37,300 nt of DNA from CAZDUS01 sp964609375 (GCA_964609375.1 CAZSSA010000012.1:1-37300); one strand, 5' to 3'. Counted from the first letter of the stretch, positions 1 to 10,019 are shown. A program made the numbers and translations. Notes: generated by a model from the letters alone, not told the origin.

Positions 1-3000
1 CCGCCGGTCAGAGCGCGCAACCGGATCGCAAACCGGAACTCCTCCGGTTTAAGCCGATAGGGATCCCAGGGCGCCGGCCCACAACTCGCACTCCCGAGCC
101 CGTGATGCTGGTGATCCAGCGTCAGCGTAATCTCCTCGCGAGGCGTCAGATCAACCGTGTGCCGCGCCTTGTCAAAGTCCATCGTTGTGAACCGGTGCGC
201 ACTGAAGTTGATCAGGGGCTGTCCAATCACCGCCAGACCCACACCCCGTTTATCCGTAAGCGCCACCCACCGGACATCCGTTCGGTTTCCGTTTTCCTGC
301 GGATAGATATAGGGCGTATAAAGATCATCCAAACCCACTGACCAGCGCCCCAACCGCTGGGCCTGCTTGCTATCCCGGTATCCCTCGCCCGGCCCTCGCC
401 CAAACCATGCCACCCGGTCCAGGTTGCACGGCAGCGTCATCTGGACGCCAATCCGCGGGATCGTCGCAGGCAACTCCCCTTGCGGAACGCCATGAAGTTC
501 CAACAGGCACTCTCCATTGCCATGGATCACATAGCGGTAGTCGCACGCCATCCCGTGTGCATGCACCGGCGGCGCAATCCGCACCCGGGCGGTAATCTCC
601 ACCGCCTGATCCCCCAGCCGCCGCACCACCACCCCATCCACACGGTGCTGCAGCCACTGCAGGCCGGCCGCCCGCCAGCTCTCCGCGTCCCGACTCCCCC
701 CGCCCCGGTCATTGTCCGTCGGTGCCCGCCAGAAGTTCAGGCGCGGACCACCATTGACAATCCGGACGCCCGCCACCGTCCAATCGGACAACACAGCACG
801 CACCTTGTCGAACGAAACCGCGAAGGTGGATCCGCGAAGAGCAACCGTGCTGGCCGATTCCTCCATCTCCAGGGGCGGCAGGGCCTTCACAATCATGGCA
901 GAGGCATGAACCTTGACGGGTAACTCGAATTGCGACCACGACACTTCGAATCCGGCCGGCGCCCAGGCTGTATCTTCGTTCAGCACAAACGAGAGGTTGA
1001 AACAATAGACAGACCCCCCGGTGGGCCGGGAGGGCCATTTCATCGGCACCGTCATCAGCTTGCTTCCCCGCGCTGGCACCCGCGGTAACGCCAGCTCACC
1101 GCTCTGCACCACAGTCCCGTCTTTCGTAACCGACCACGCCAACCCCAAATAACCCAGCGTCGAAAAATCGTGGCGGTTGATCACTCGGATCTGCCCCTTG
1201 CGCAAATCCACCGCCTCGACCTTCACCGGCTCAAGGATCTTTTTGTATTCGATCAATCCGGGCGATGGCGTCCGGTCCGGAAACACGAGTCCGTCACACA
1301 CGAAGTTGCCGTCGTTCGGCTCGTCACCAAAATCACCCCCATAGACGAAATACTCGCGCCCGTCGGGCGCCCGTCGCCGGAGGCCGTGGTCCGCCCACTC
1401 CCATACGAACGCACCCATGAGCCGGTCATGCTTGTAGATGGCATCCTCCCAGTACTCCAGCAATCCTCCCGGCCCGTTCCCCATCGCATGGGCATATTCG
1501 CAAAGAACAAACGGCCTGGTGGCATAGCCCGACCCCTTCAGGTTGAGCGACGCCTTGATCTCCTCCTCTGTTCCCCCGCCGATAATCTTCACCTGGTCCA
1601 CATGCGTATACATCTGGCTGAAAACATCCGCCACCTCCAACGACTGATCCTGCTCATAATGGACCGGCCTTGAATCCAACTCCCTCGCCCGCCTCGCCAT
1701 CGCCGCATGGTTCGCCCCGAACCGGCACTCGTTGCCGAGGGACCACATGACCACGCACGCATGATTCTTATCCCGCTCCACCATCCGCTCCATGCGATCC
1801 ACCAGCGCCCGCTCCCAGTCAGGATGCACGGAGGGATTCCCGGGGTGCCCCTCCGGCTGATACCCGAATCCATGCGTTTCCAGGTCGCACTCATCGATCA
1901 CATAGAAACCGAACTGATCGCACAAATCATAGAACCGCGGATCATTGGGATAGTGCGAGGTCCGGATCGCATTGATGTTGTGCCGCTTCATCAGCACCAG
2001 ATCGTTCCGCATATTTTCCATCGTCATCACGCGACCCGTATCCGGATGGGACTCATGGCGGTTCACGCCCTTCATCTTGACCGCCACGCCGTTCACCAGG
2101 AACCGGTCGCCCTTGATCTCCACCTTCCGGAAACCCACGCGTTGCCGAATGACTTCCAAAGCCCGGCCGCCGTCACCCTTGAGCGTCACCAGCACGTCAT
2201 ACAGGAAAGGATCTTCTGCGGACCACAGGTGGGGCCCCTTCACCGGAATCGAAAAATCCACCACAGCCTCGCCGCCCGGTACGACGCCGGCCTTTTCCGA
2301 TCGCGCCGCCTTCAAAAGGGCGGACGCCCTGATTTCAATCCCCGCCGCCTTGCACACCTTGGCCCCGTGGTTCCGGATCTTCACCTGCACCTCAAGCCGT
2401 CCATCCTCACAGGCTTCATCCAGAGGCGTACGAATGCGCACGTCGGCAATATGCAGTGCCGGGCGGGCAATGAGCGACACATCGCGGAAAATCCCGCTCA
2501 ACCACCACATGTCCTGATCCTCGCAATAGGTGCCGTCGGACCACTGGTACACCCGCACCGCCAGGATATTGCCGGAACCCGGCCGGACAAAATCCGTGAT
2601 GTCAAACTCCGCCGGCAGGCGGCTTCCCTTGCCGAACCCGGCCTCCCTCCCGTTCACCCACACATGATACGCCGAATCCACCCCCTCAAACCGGAGCCAG
2701 ACGCGCATGTCGTTCCAGGATTCGGGCACGTCAAATTCCCGTCGGTAGCAGCCCGTCGGATTCTCCGTGGGCACCCGCGGCGGATCGAGGGGAATGGGAT
2801 AGTTGATGTTGGTATAGTGGGGTCGGCCATATCCATGCATCTGCCAGCAAGATGGCACCGGCAGCACCGCCCACTTCCCGGCATCAAACGATTCCTTCTC
2901 GAATCCTGCCGGAGCCTCTGCCACCGTTTCCGAATAACGGAATTGCCAGTCGCCATTCAGCAACCGTGTGCGCTCCGAGGCCGCCTGTTCCCATGTCCCG

Positions 3001-3113
3001 GCCGCCTCCCTATCCGCCTGCGGCACAAACCAAGCCCGCGCCGGCAACCGCCCGCGTTGGACAAGCAACGGATTCTCCCAATCATTAACCAGGGCGATCG
3101 CTTTCTTCTTCAT
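1..3113 (-). CDS. lacZ: Beta-galactosidase, GH2 family (LacZ type), 3' end cut by window edge
   Basis: Hydrolyses terminal beta-D-galactosides such as lactose with retention of configuration. The frame is open from ATG 3113 to base 1 (1037 codons visible) with no internal stop. Order of parts: N-terminal sugar-binding jelly roll (about 45-215), Ig-like linker, TIM barrel (about 330-620), then the C-terminal small-chain domain. The acid/base glutamate is E462 in SLGNECRFG and the nucleophile E539 in LCEYAHAMGNG, almost the same spacing as E. coli LacZ (461 and 537). E. coli LacZ is about 1024 residues, so only a few C-terminal codons should lie beyond the edge. A strong Shine-Dalgarno (GAGGGGGG) precedes the start. 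No signal peptide is visible, so the enzyme is probably cytoplasmic. It follows yicC by 108 bp on the same strand and could be an operon tail or have its own promoter. Confidence 0.95.
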   Translation of the reverse strand, partial: MKKKAIALVNDWENPLLVQRGRLPARAWFVPQADREAAGTWEQAASERTRLLNGDWQFRYSETVAEAPAGFEKESFDAGKWAVLPVPSCWQMHGYGRPHYTNINYPIPLDPPRVPTENPTGCYRREFDVPESWNDMRVWLRFEGVDSAYHVWVNGREAGFGKGSRLPAEFDITDFVRPGSGNILAVRVYQWSDGTYCEDQDMWWLSGIFRDVSLIARPALHIADVRIRTPLDEACEDGRLEVQVKIRNHGAKVCKAAGIEIRASALLKAARSEKAGVVPGGEAVVDFSIPVKGPHLWSAEDPFLYDVLVTLKGDGGRALEVIRQRVGFRKVEIKGDRFLVNGVAVKMKGVNRHESHPDTGRVMTMENMRNDLVLMKRHNINAIRTSHYPNDPRFYDLCDQFGFYVIDECDLETHGFGYQPEGHPGNPSVHPDWERALVDRMERMVERDKNHACVVMWSLGNECRFGANHAAMARRARELDSRPVHYEQDQSLEVADVFSQMYTHVDQVKIIGGGTEEEIKASLNLKGSGYATRPFVLCEYAHAMGNGPGGLLEYWEDAIYKHDRLMGAFVWEWADHGLRRRAPDGREYFVYGGDFGDEPNDGNFVCDGLVFPDRTPSPGLIEYKKILEPVKVEAVDLRKGQIRVINRHDFSTLGYLGLAWSVTKDGTVVQSGELALPRVPARGSKLMTVPMKWPSRPTGGSVYCFNLSFVLNEDTAWAPAGFEVSWSQFELPVKVHASAMIVKALPPLEMEESASTVALRGSTFAVSFDKVRAVLSDWTVAGVRIVNGGPRLNFWRAPTDNDRGGGSRDAESWRAAGLQWLQHRVDGVVVRRLGDQAVEITARVRIAPPVHAHGMACDYRYVIHGNGECLLELHGVPQGELPATIPRIGVQMTLPCNLDRVAWFGRGPGEGYRDSKQAQRLGRWSVGLDDLYTPYIYPQENGNRTDVRWVALTDKRGVGLAVIGQPLINFSAHRFTTMDFDKARHTVDLTPREEITLTLDHQHHGLGSASCGPAPWDPYRLKPEEFRFAIRLRALTG

Positions 3114-3221
3114 GGCATCCCCCCTCAAGAGTGAACGCACATCCGACGTTACGGCCTCGGGCCTTGACCGGACTGTTAGCGGAACCGGAACAGCCATCAA
3201 GGCCATGCCAGAAGCCCTTCC

Positions 3222-4136
3222 CTACTCCACATTCTGAACCTGCTCACGCACGCGTTCGAGTTCCGTCTTGAACCGGATGACCACCTTTGTAATCCGCACC
3301 TCATTGGCCTTGGACCCGATGGTATTGATCTCTCGGAACATTTCCTGCGCCAGGAAATCAAGCGTACGTCCAACCGGCTCCACCGACGAAAGCATCGTAA
3401 TGCCCTGCTTGAGATGGCTCTCCAGCCGCGTAATCTCCTCGGCAATGTCGCTCCGATCCGCAAACAACGCCAATTCCTTCATCAATTGTGGATCATTGGC
3501 TGGCACATTGACCCCGGCTTCTCGCAATCGCCTATCAAGGGCAAGGCGATAACGCTTGGTCACTCCCGGTGCTTCCTTCCGGATCTGCTCAAGCATGTCG
3601 TTCAATTTGCCGAGACGCTTGCGCATATCATCCGCCAACGCCACTCCTTCACGCGCACGCATCGCCGTCAATTGATCCAATGCCTGGATCAGCGCCTTCT
3701 TCAACACCGGCCATACATAATCAACATCCTGGTCCGCGCCGCGATAACTCACCACCTCGGGGAAATTCAGCAGCACGCCGGCCTTCAGGTCATCGGGTAA
3801 TCCAAGGGCATGCGCCATCTTGCGCAACTCGTCCACATAGGCGGCCGCCAAATTGCCATCCACACACAGGCTCCGCTTGCGCAGACCCGCCGAGACATTC
3901 ACGGAAACTCCGCCGGAGACCTGACCCCGGGAAAGGCGCTTCTGCACCTGTTCCACCACACGGGACTCAACCGCCATTAGCGTGCGCGGCAGATTCACAC
4001 GCACCTCAAGCTGCTTGCGGTTGACCGCGTTAAGTTCAACGTCGACCCGGATGCCGCGGCCCGCCGCCTGCCCGCGTCCATACCCCGTCATGCTCCTCAA
4101 TGCTGGCCTCTGGACTCTGGGTTCTGGATTCCGCAT
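3222..4136 (-). CDS. yicC: YicC/YloC family endoribonuclease
   Basis: YicC family proteins are conserved bacterial endoribonucleases. Hallmarks are RSMTGYGRG near the N-terminus (family start usually MIRSMTGYGR), the central YicC_N region, and the DUF1815-like C-terminus with DFLAQEMFREINTIGSKA. From ATG 4136 the protein is 304 residues; E. coli YicC is 287. The surplus is an N-terminal stretch (MRNPEPRVQRPA) encoded by a period-7 repeat at 4103-4130. Starts compete: ATG 4136 has the best Shine-Dalgarno (GGGGGAG) 19 bp after prfB stops, TTG 4100 would give MRSMTGYGRG exactly as in the family, and ATG 4091 is also possible. In many bacteria yicC is followed by gmk; here lacZ follows instead. 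Family identity is secure, the start is not. Confidence 0.9.
   Translation of the reverse strand: MRNPEPRVQRPALRSMTGYGRGQAAGRGIRVDVELNAVNRKQLEVRVNLPRTLMAVESRVVEQVQKRLSRGQVSGGVSVNVSAGLRKRSLCVDGNLAAAYVDELRKMAHALGLPDDLKAGVLLNFPEVVSYRGADQDVDYVWPVLKKALIQALDQLTAMRAREGVALADDMRKRLGKLNDMLEQIRKEAPGVTKRYRLALDRRLREAGVNVPANDPQLMKELALFADRSDIAEEITRLESHLKQGITMLSSVEPVGRTLDFLAQEMFREINTIGSKANEVRITKVVIRFKTELERVREQVQNVE
4103..4130. repeat. Period-7 repeat at the yicC start
   Basis: Four heptads CTGGCCT, CTGGACT, CTGGGTT, CTGGATT, all fitting CTGGnnT. Translated on the minus strand they give the residues NPEPRVQRPA of the extended YicC N-terminus. Confidence 0.8.
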
Positions 4137-4155
4137 GTTCTCCCCCTTCCCCGTT

Positions 4156-5275
4156 CTATTGCTTCGCCTTTTCGTTTTTGAGATACGCATCAATGAACAT
4201 ATCCAAATCACCATCCAGCACATTCTGAACCTGGCTCGTTTCCGCGTCCGTACGGTGATCCTTGACCATGGTGTACGGCTGCAGCACATAGGAACGGATT
4301 TGGCTTCCCCAGGCAATCTCCCCCTTTTTGCCGTAGAAGCGTTCCAACTCCTTGCGCTGCTTGTCCAACTCCAACTCGTAAAGCCTCGACTTGAGCATCT
4401 TCATGGCCTTGGCCCGGTTGGAATGCTGCGACCGCTCCGCCTGGCAACTCACCACAATCCCCGTCGCCAAATGCGTCAGCCGGATGGCCGAATCGGTCTT
4501 GTTCACATGCTGACCACCAGACCCGCTGGCCCGGAAGGTGTCAATGCGGAGATCGCTTTCGGCAATCTCAATCTCAATGTCGTCATCCACTTCGGCCACC
4601 ACGTCAAGCGACACAAACGATGTATGCCTCCGCTTGTTGGAGTCGAACGGACTGATGCGGACCAGACGGTGTGTCCCCCGTTCACATTTCATCAAGCCGT
4701 AGGCATAGGCGCCCTTGACGGCAAATGTCGCATTCTTGATTCCCGCTTCTTCACCGGGCTGAATATCCAGCACTTCCACTTCAAACCCCTTGATGGAACA
4801 GTAACGCTGGAACATGCGGAACAGCATGCCGGCCCAGTCGCAGGATTCAGTTCCTCCCGCACCGGCGTGCAAGGAGAGGTAGGCATTGTTCCTGTCCAGT
4901 TTACCGCTCAGCAGCGATTGCATCTCAAGCTGGCGGAAATCCCCCTCGGCCCGGTCAAGATCCCGGGTGGCATCGGCCAACGCATGCTGCTGGCCTTCTG
5001 CATCGGATTCGGCCTCTGCCAGTTCCATCATGAGCCCGGCATCGTCGAGCAACTTTTCAATTTCCGTGAACGGACCCAGCACGGCTTTGAGTTCGTTGAC
5101 GCGGGCGAGCAGGCCCTTCGCCTTGTTCTGGTCATCCCAAAATCCAGGAGCGGCGGATTGCGCCTCCAATTCCTTTACCATGGCCGATTTTCCAGCCACG
5201 TCAAAGATAACCTCGCATTTCTTCGGTCTTTTTTCGCATCTCGGTGACGCGTCCGCGTACTTCGTCAATCATCAT
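4156..5275 (-). CDS. prfB: Peptide chain release factor 2, with programmed +1 frameshift
   Basis: RF2 recognises UGA and UAA and triggers release of the finished peptide. The gene is in two frames. Frame 0 begins at ATG 5275 (or ATG 5272), encodes 24 residues ending RGYL, and meets an in-frame TGA at 5203-5201. Translation then slips +1 on CTTTGAC, skipping T5203 and resuming at GAC 5202, to give about 372 residues (E. coli 365). The codon-recognition tripeptide SPF (about 208-210) identifies RF2 rather than RF1, and the catalytic GGQ (about 253-255) lies in ASGSGGQHVNKT. The first ATG overlaps the lnt stop as ATGA, so the two are translationally coupled. The internal UGA gives classic autoregulation: low RF2 allows the shift. 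Not a pseudogene. Confidence 0.97.
5200..5213 (-). promoter_or_regulatory. prfB +1 programmed frameshift site
   Basis: Read on the minus strand, the site is AGGTTATCTTTGAC: a short Shine-Dalgarno-like AGG, the slippery CTT, the in-frame TGA and a following C. This matches the E. coli context (AGGGGG TAT CTT TGA C) except that the upstream SD-like element is shorter. The frame before the site ends RGYL and the frame after begins DVAGKSAMVKEL, so both sides match RF2 proteins. Confidence 0.95.
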
Positions 5276-6972
5276 TCCTTTTCTCCTCTGTAAATTGGCG
5301 CGCTCATCTTCCGTCTTGTCGCCGCAAACGCAAGGACAAAACACACTCCACCCGCCATCGCACAAGGGATCGCAAACACCCAATCCCCATAGCGCATGTA
5401 TACCGTGGGAGTCGCCTCTCCCGGTGGCGCATAAACAAGCCATGAGCATACCTGCGACTCCGGCGCCTCCCTCTGACTGTTGACCGTCGCGCCCTCAATC
5501 CGTCCGGTTGGCTGAATCAGACAGGATATCCCGCTATTCGCCACACGCACGATGGGCACCCGGTTTTCAATCGCACGGAATACACAGTGGCTCATGTGCT
5601 GAACTGGCCCCGCGGACCTGTCAAACCAGGCATCATTGGTCTGATTGACCAGCATCCTCGCTCCGGCCAGCACCGCTTTCCTTGCCAATCCACTCATGAT
5701 GTCCTCAAAGCAAATCAACACCGAAAACGGGGTGGCAGGATCACCCGCACGTAAAATCGTTGGCTCCTTCCCCGCCGTACAGTTCCAACCCATGGGCGCC
5801 AGTTGAGCCAGCACGGGAATAAACCCGCTCAGGGGTATATATTCACCAAACGGCACCAGATGCTGCTTGTCGTAACGCCCCACCTGCTTTCCCGTCCCAT
5901 CAAAGAGCAGACTGCTGTTGAAACACTCCATGGACGCATCGGCGCCGGTCACCACCATGGATCCCACCAACAACGGAACGCCATTCCGCGTCAAATCCTT
6001 GACCAGATCCTGGGATTCACCTTCCATGTTGACCGGATACGGCGTGGATGTCTCCGGCCAAATCACGAGATCAGGCGGTGGCGCCACGGTAAACGCCTCT
6101 TCAGTGAGCCGCCGTAGCATGGCGTGATTCGAATCGGCCAGCTCCTGGCTCCACTTTGTATCCTGAGGAATCGCCGGCTGAACCGCCACCACCGACAACG
6201 TCCCGAACGGCGGTGTATTCGCACGGATCATTCCCATGCCCACCCGGAACATCAACGCCGTCGTCGCAATCCCCAGAAACAGTTCAATGTGCGGACGATA
6301 GGCCCGCGACGCCCTGCCCGGAAGATAACGCAAAATCGTTAAGGCAATGCCTGTGTTCACCAACAGGATCAAGGCCGAAACGCCCTCAACCCCCGTCCAC
6401 TCCGCACACTGGATCAACCCGAGATTCCGGAACTGCGATACCCCCAGCATGTTCCACGGGAACCCACCCAAAATGGTCCCGCGTCCATATTCAAAGGCAA
6501 CCCCGATCACAACCGTCGTTGGCGTCAACAAAAGGGTCTTCCACGCTTTGTCTGTGCCAAGCCTCGCCGCACACCAGGTTACCGTCATGGCAAATCCACC
6601 CATGAACAGCGCACAATACGCCACCAGTCCCAGATATCCCGCAAGAATGATAACGGCTGGAGCAGGTGACGTTCTGAACAACGTCGACAACCATGAGAGG
6701 GAAACCAACCAGAAGACCGCCCCGGCAAAGTATCCCGTCCGGAACGCCTGCCGGACAAGCCGCGAAAGCCCGCCTGCATCCCGGGGCCCCTCCCCGCGCC
6801 AGCTTTCCACGCGACGAAACAGCACGAGCAATAAGGGAACCAACGCTCCCCAGGCGGTTTGCCAGTCTTCAAACGGAGGAAAGGCCGCCGCCAGCAACAG
6901 GCCGGTCGCCAACGCGCCGGCATGCCCCCACGTCACAAACCGGCGCCAGTCTCCTGCACCGACACTCCTCAT
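5272..6972 (-). CDS. lnt: Apolipoprotein N-acyltransferase
   Basis: Performs the last step of lipoprotein maturation, transferring an acyl chain from phospholipid to the N-terminal cysteine of apolipoproteins at the periplasmic face of the inner membrane. The N-terminal half has several hydrophobic membrane segments; the C-terminal half is a carbon-nitrogen hydrolase (nitrilase) domain. With ATG 6972 as start (566 residues; E. coli 512), the catalytic triad reads E307 in IWPETSTPYP, K369 in YDKQHLVPFGEYIP and C421 in LICFEDIM. This start overlaps the secA stop as ATGA and is preferred over an in-frame start at 6993 that would lie inside secA. The stop overlaps the prfB start. Presence of lnt implies triacylated lipoproteins and a diderm envelope. 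Confidence 0.95.
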   Translation of the reverse strand: MRSVGAGDWRRFVTWGHAGALATGLLLAAAFPPFEDWQTAWGALVPLLLVLFRRVESWRGEGPRDAGGLSRLVRQAFRTGYFAGAVFWLVSLSWLSTLFRTSPAPAVIILAGYLGLVAYCALFMGGFAMTVTWCAARLGTDKAWKTLLLTPTTVVIGVAFEYGRGTILGGFPWNMLGVSQFRNLGLIQCAEWTGVEGVSALILLVNTGIALTILRYLPGRASRAYRPHIELFLGIATTALMFRVGMGMIRANTPPFGTLSVVAVQPAIPQDTKWSQELADSNHAMLRRLTEEAFTVAPPPDLVIWPETSTPYPVNMEGESQDLVKDLTRNGVPLLVGSMVVTGADASMECFNSSLLFDGTGKQVGRYDKQHLVPFGEYIPLSGFIPVLAQLAPMGWNCTAGKEPTILRAGDPATPFSVLICFEDIMSGLARKAVLAGARMLVNQTNDAWFDRSAGPVQHMSHCVFRAIENRVPIVRVANSGISCLIQPTGRIEGATVNSQREAPESQVCSWLVYAPPGEATPTVYMRYGDWVFAIPCAMAGGVCFVLAFAATRRKMSAPIYRGEKE

Positions 6973-9900
6973 GCCAGCGCCGCTCCACAACATTTCTTGT
7001 ATTTCTTGCCGCTGCCGCAGGGACAGGCTTCGTTGCGTCCAACCTTCTCAACCACCTGGCGGGGCGCCGGCGCCGACGCCGCCTTGATGGCCGCCTGCAT
7101 CACTTCTTCTCCACCCCGGACCGCCTGCCTGGCGGGGGCCGCTTTGTCGCCACCACCATGCCCCAGCACCGATACCTCATCGTGAACCGCCTGGCTGGGC
7201 AACTGCCGCATAAACCGCTCAAACGCAAGAATTTGACCTGACGAACGGAACACCTTGCTGCAAATATCCTCGCGAATATCATCCATCAAGGTCGCAAACA
7301 TGTCAAAGGCCTCGCGTTTATATTCAACCAGCGGATCACGCTGCCCATACGCCCGCAGGCCAACTCCCTGCCGGAGTGAATCCATGCTGCGTAAATAATC
7401 CTGCCAGTGCTGGTCAATCGCCTGCAGCATCACATGCCGCTCCACCGCCAGCGTCAGGCCCGGCTCATCTCCGCTAACTTTCACCTCATACGCCTGCCTT
7501 ACCTTCTCAAAGATGACGTCCGCCGCCTTGCCGGCGTCATCCTTGTCCACCACCAATTCCTCGCGCTTCACGGAAATCGGGAAGGTGCTGTGAACCCACA
7601 CCAGGAACGCCTCCACGGACTCTTCCTCGCGCGCACCCTTGAGGAGTTCATCCACGTGGCTCGCAATCACTTCGTAGATGATGTCGTAGAGCGTCTCCCG
7701 TGTCTCGCGACTGCTGACAATTTCCCCGCGGAAGGAATACACGATCGTCCGTTGCCGGTTCATCACATCATCGTATTCCAGCGTGCGCTTGCGGATGGAA
7801 AAATTCTGCTGCTCCACGCGCCGCTGGGCCGTCTCAATGGAGCGGTTAAGCAACGGATGCTCCAGCATTTCGCCTTCCTGCATTCCGAACCGCTCCATGA
7901 ATCCGGCAATGCGGTCCGACCCGAACAACCGCATCAGGTCGTCTTCAAGCGATACAAAGAACTGCGACATGCCGGGATCGCCCTGCCGGGCGCATCGGCC
8001 GCGCAACTGGCGGTCAATACGCCGGGATTCGTGCCGCTCGGATCCAATCACATAAAGACCGCATGGTTTCTCCTGCAGTTGCTTCCCAAGCGTCTCGCTG
8101 CCCAGTTTTTCATTCAACGACACCTGGGACATGATCACGTCGCGGGGCACCCACACCACGCCCTCTCCCAACTTGATGTCCGTTCCGCGCCCAGCCATGT
8201 TGGTGGCGATGGTCACCGCCCCCTTCTGTCCGGCCCGCGTCACAATATCCGCTTCACGCTCATGATTCTTGGCGTTCAATACACTGTGCGGAATCTTCGT
8301 CCGCGACAGCATCTTGCTCAGCAACTCGGACGTTTCCACCGAAATGGTGCCCACCAGCACCGGCTGCCCGCGTTGATTGCACTCCACAATCTCATCAACA
8401 ATGGCTTTGAATTTTTCACGCTGGGTCTTGAACACCACGTCATTGTTATCCAATCGACGCACCGGCCGGTTGGTCGGGATCACCACCACGTCGAGCTTGT
8501 AGATCTGATGGAATTCATCCGCCTCGGTTTCCGCCGTACCGGTCATGCCGGCCAGCTTGGTGTACATGCGGAAATAGTTCTGGATCGTGATGGTCGCCAG
8601 GGTCTGGGTCTCCCGCTCAATGCGAACCCCTTCCTTGGCTTCAACGGCCTGGTGCAGCCCGTCGCTCCATCGCCGCCCCGGCAGGATGCGCCCGGTGAAC
8701 TCGTCCACGATCAGCACCTGATTATCCTGCACCACATATTGGTCGTTCTTCTCGTATAGACAGTAGGCGCGGATGAGCTGGTCCACATTATGAATACGCT
8801 CGCTGCGTAACGAGAAACTCTCCTGGATCTCCTGTCGCCGTTTCGCTCGCTCCTGCTCCGACAACGAGGTGTCCCCATCCACATCCGACATGGCGGAAAC
8901 CAAGTCCGGCAGAACATACGCCTCCGGATCGGCAGGACTCATCTCCTCGCAACCCTTGTCTGTCAAGGTGGCATCATGCCCTTTCTCATCAATGGTAAAC
9001 AGAAGATCTTCCCGAAGCGCACGGGCTTCCTGCTTGTACATGTCGGTAAGCATCATGCCTTCGACCTTTTCCAACAGGCGGCGGACCGGCGGCTCCTCAA
9101 GTAAATGCTTGAGTTGCTTGTGCTTGGGCATACCGTGATTCACCTGGTACAGGCGGCGCATGGCCTCGTTGTCGTTCTTTTCCTCAATCGCCTTGCGCGC
9201 ATCAACAATCAGGCGGTTGCACAGTTCCGCCTGACGCCGCACCAACCGTTCCACGCGGGGCTTCAGTTCGTAGAACTGGTGCGTGGAGACCGGCGCCGGC
9301 CCGGAAATGATCAACGGCGTCCGCGCCTCATCAATCAGGATGCTGTCAATTTCATCAATGATCGCATAGGCATGCCCGCCTTGCACCTGCTCCTCCGGCC
9401 GCCAGGCCATGCCGTTGTCGCGCAGATAATCGAACCCGAATTCACTGTTGGTCCCGTAGGTTATATCCTTGGAATATTCCGCCCGGCGTTGCTCGGGGTT
9501 CATCGTGTTCTGGATGCAGCCCACGGTCAGACCAAGATAACGGTACACCAGCCCCATCCACTGCGAATCACGACGCGCCAGGTAATCGTTGACCGTCACC
9601 AACCGCACATTCTTCCCGGCCAGCGCATTGAGATACAACGGCATCGTGGCGACCAGCGTCTTGCCTTCGCCCGTGGCCATCTCGGCAATCTTCCCCTGAT
9701 GCAAAACCATGGCACCCATAAGCTGGGTATCAAACGGCACCATGTCCCAGGTCAATTCATGCTCGCACACACTGAATCGGGTTCCGCACAGGCGGCGGCA
9801 GGCGTTCTTGACCGTCGCAAACGCCTCGCACAATAGATCATCCAGCGTTGCCCCCTTGGCCAGTCGCTCCCGGAACTCCGCCGTCTTCGCTTTCAACTGC

Positions 9901-10019
9901 GCTTCCGTCAGGGATTGATACTGGACTTCCAGCTCATTGATCTTATCCACGAGCGGACGAAGTTTGCGGACATCGCGCTGATTCTTGGTCCCAACAATTT
10001 TTTTCAACAACCACTGCAT
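6969..10019 (-). CDS. secA: Preprotein translocase ATPase subunit SecA
   Basis: The motor that drives secreted proteins through SecYEG. From ATG 10019 the protein is 1016 residues, longer than E. coli SecA (901). Walker A is MATGEGKTLVA (about 114-124), Walker B is the DEID box (222-225) followed by SILIDEARTPLIISG, and the second nucleotide-binding fold carries MAGRGTDIKLGEG and RQLRGRCARQGDPG. The C-terminus ends in a zinc-binding SEC-C tail with NEACPCGSGKKYKKCC, which typically binds SecB and lipids. The additional length is a charged insertion after the LIISG motif, near the PPXD region, similar in placement to Bacteroidota and PVC SecAs. An in-frame start at 10067 would add 16 non-conserved residues; MQWLLKKIVGTKNQRD is the better start. 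First gene of the secA-lnt-prfB-yicC cluster. Confidence 0.97.
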   Translation of the reverse strand: MQWLLKKIVGTKNQRDVRKLRPLVDKINELEVQYQSLTEAQLKAKTAEFRERLAKGATLDDLLCEAFATVKNACRRLCGTRFSVCEHELTWDMVPFDTQLMGAMVLHQGKIAEMATGEGKTLVATMPLYLNALAGKNVRLVTVNDYLARRDSQWMGLVYRYLGLTVGCIQNTMNPEQRRAEYSKDITYGTNSEFGFDYLRDNGMAWRPEEQVQGGHAYAIIDEIDSILIDEARTPLIISGPAPVSTHQFYELKPRVERLVRRQAELCNRLIVDARKAIEEKNDNEAMRRLYQVNHGMPKHKQLKHLLEEPPVRRLLEKVEGMMLTDMYKQEARALREDLLFTIDEKGHDATLTDKGCEEMSPADPEAYVLPDLVSAMSDVDGDTSLSEQERAKRRQEIQESFSLRSERIHNVDQLIRAYCLYEKNDQYVVQDNQVLIVDEFTGRILPGRRWSDGLHQAVEAKEGVRIERETQTLATITIQNYFRMYTKLAGMTGTAETEADEFHQIYKLDVVVIPTNRPVRRLDNNDVVFKTQREKFKAIVDEIVECNQRGQPVLVGTISVETSELLSKMLSRTKIPHSVLNAKNHEREADIVTRAGQKGAVTIATNMAGRGTDIKLGEGVVWVPRDVIMSQVSLNEKLGSETLGKQLQEKPCGLYVIGSERHESRRIDRQLRGRCARQGDPGMSQFFVSLEDDLMRLFGSDRIAGFMERFGMQEGEMLEHPLLNRSIETAQRRVEQQNFSIRKRTLEYDDVMNRQRTIVYSFRGEIVSSRETRETLYDIIYEVIASHVDELLKGAREEESVEAFLVWVHSTFPISVKREELVVDKDDAGKAADVIFEKVRQAYEVKVSGDEPGLTLAVERHVMLQAIDQHWQDYLRSMDSLRQGVGLRAYGQRDPLVEYKREAFDMFATLMDDIREDICSKVFRSSGQILAFERFMRQLPSQAVHDEVSVLGHGGGDKAAPARQAVRGGEEVMQAAIKAASAPAPRQVVEKVGRNEACPCGSGKKYKKCCGAALA

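Noticed and set aside
1707..3134. Long plus-strand open frame (475 codons) opposite lacZ
   Set aside because: It mirrors the GC-rich lacZ codons, is rich in His, Pro and Arg, and has no recognisable domain, while the opposite strand has an excellent beta-galactosidase.
5201..5449. Short minus frame ending RGYL read as its own gene
   Set aside because: Its last 24 codons are the true prfB start before the programmed frameshift; the rest is lnt in another frame.
7407..8759. Plus-strand open frame (450 codons) opposite secA
   Set aside because: Antisense shadow of a highly conserved gene; composition is unlike a real protein.
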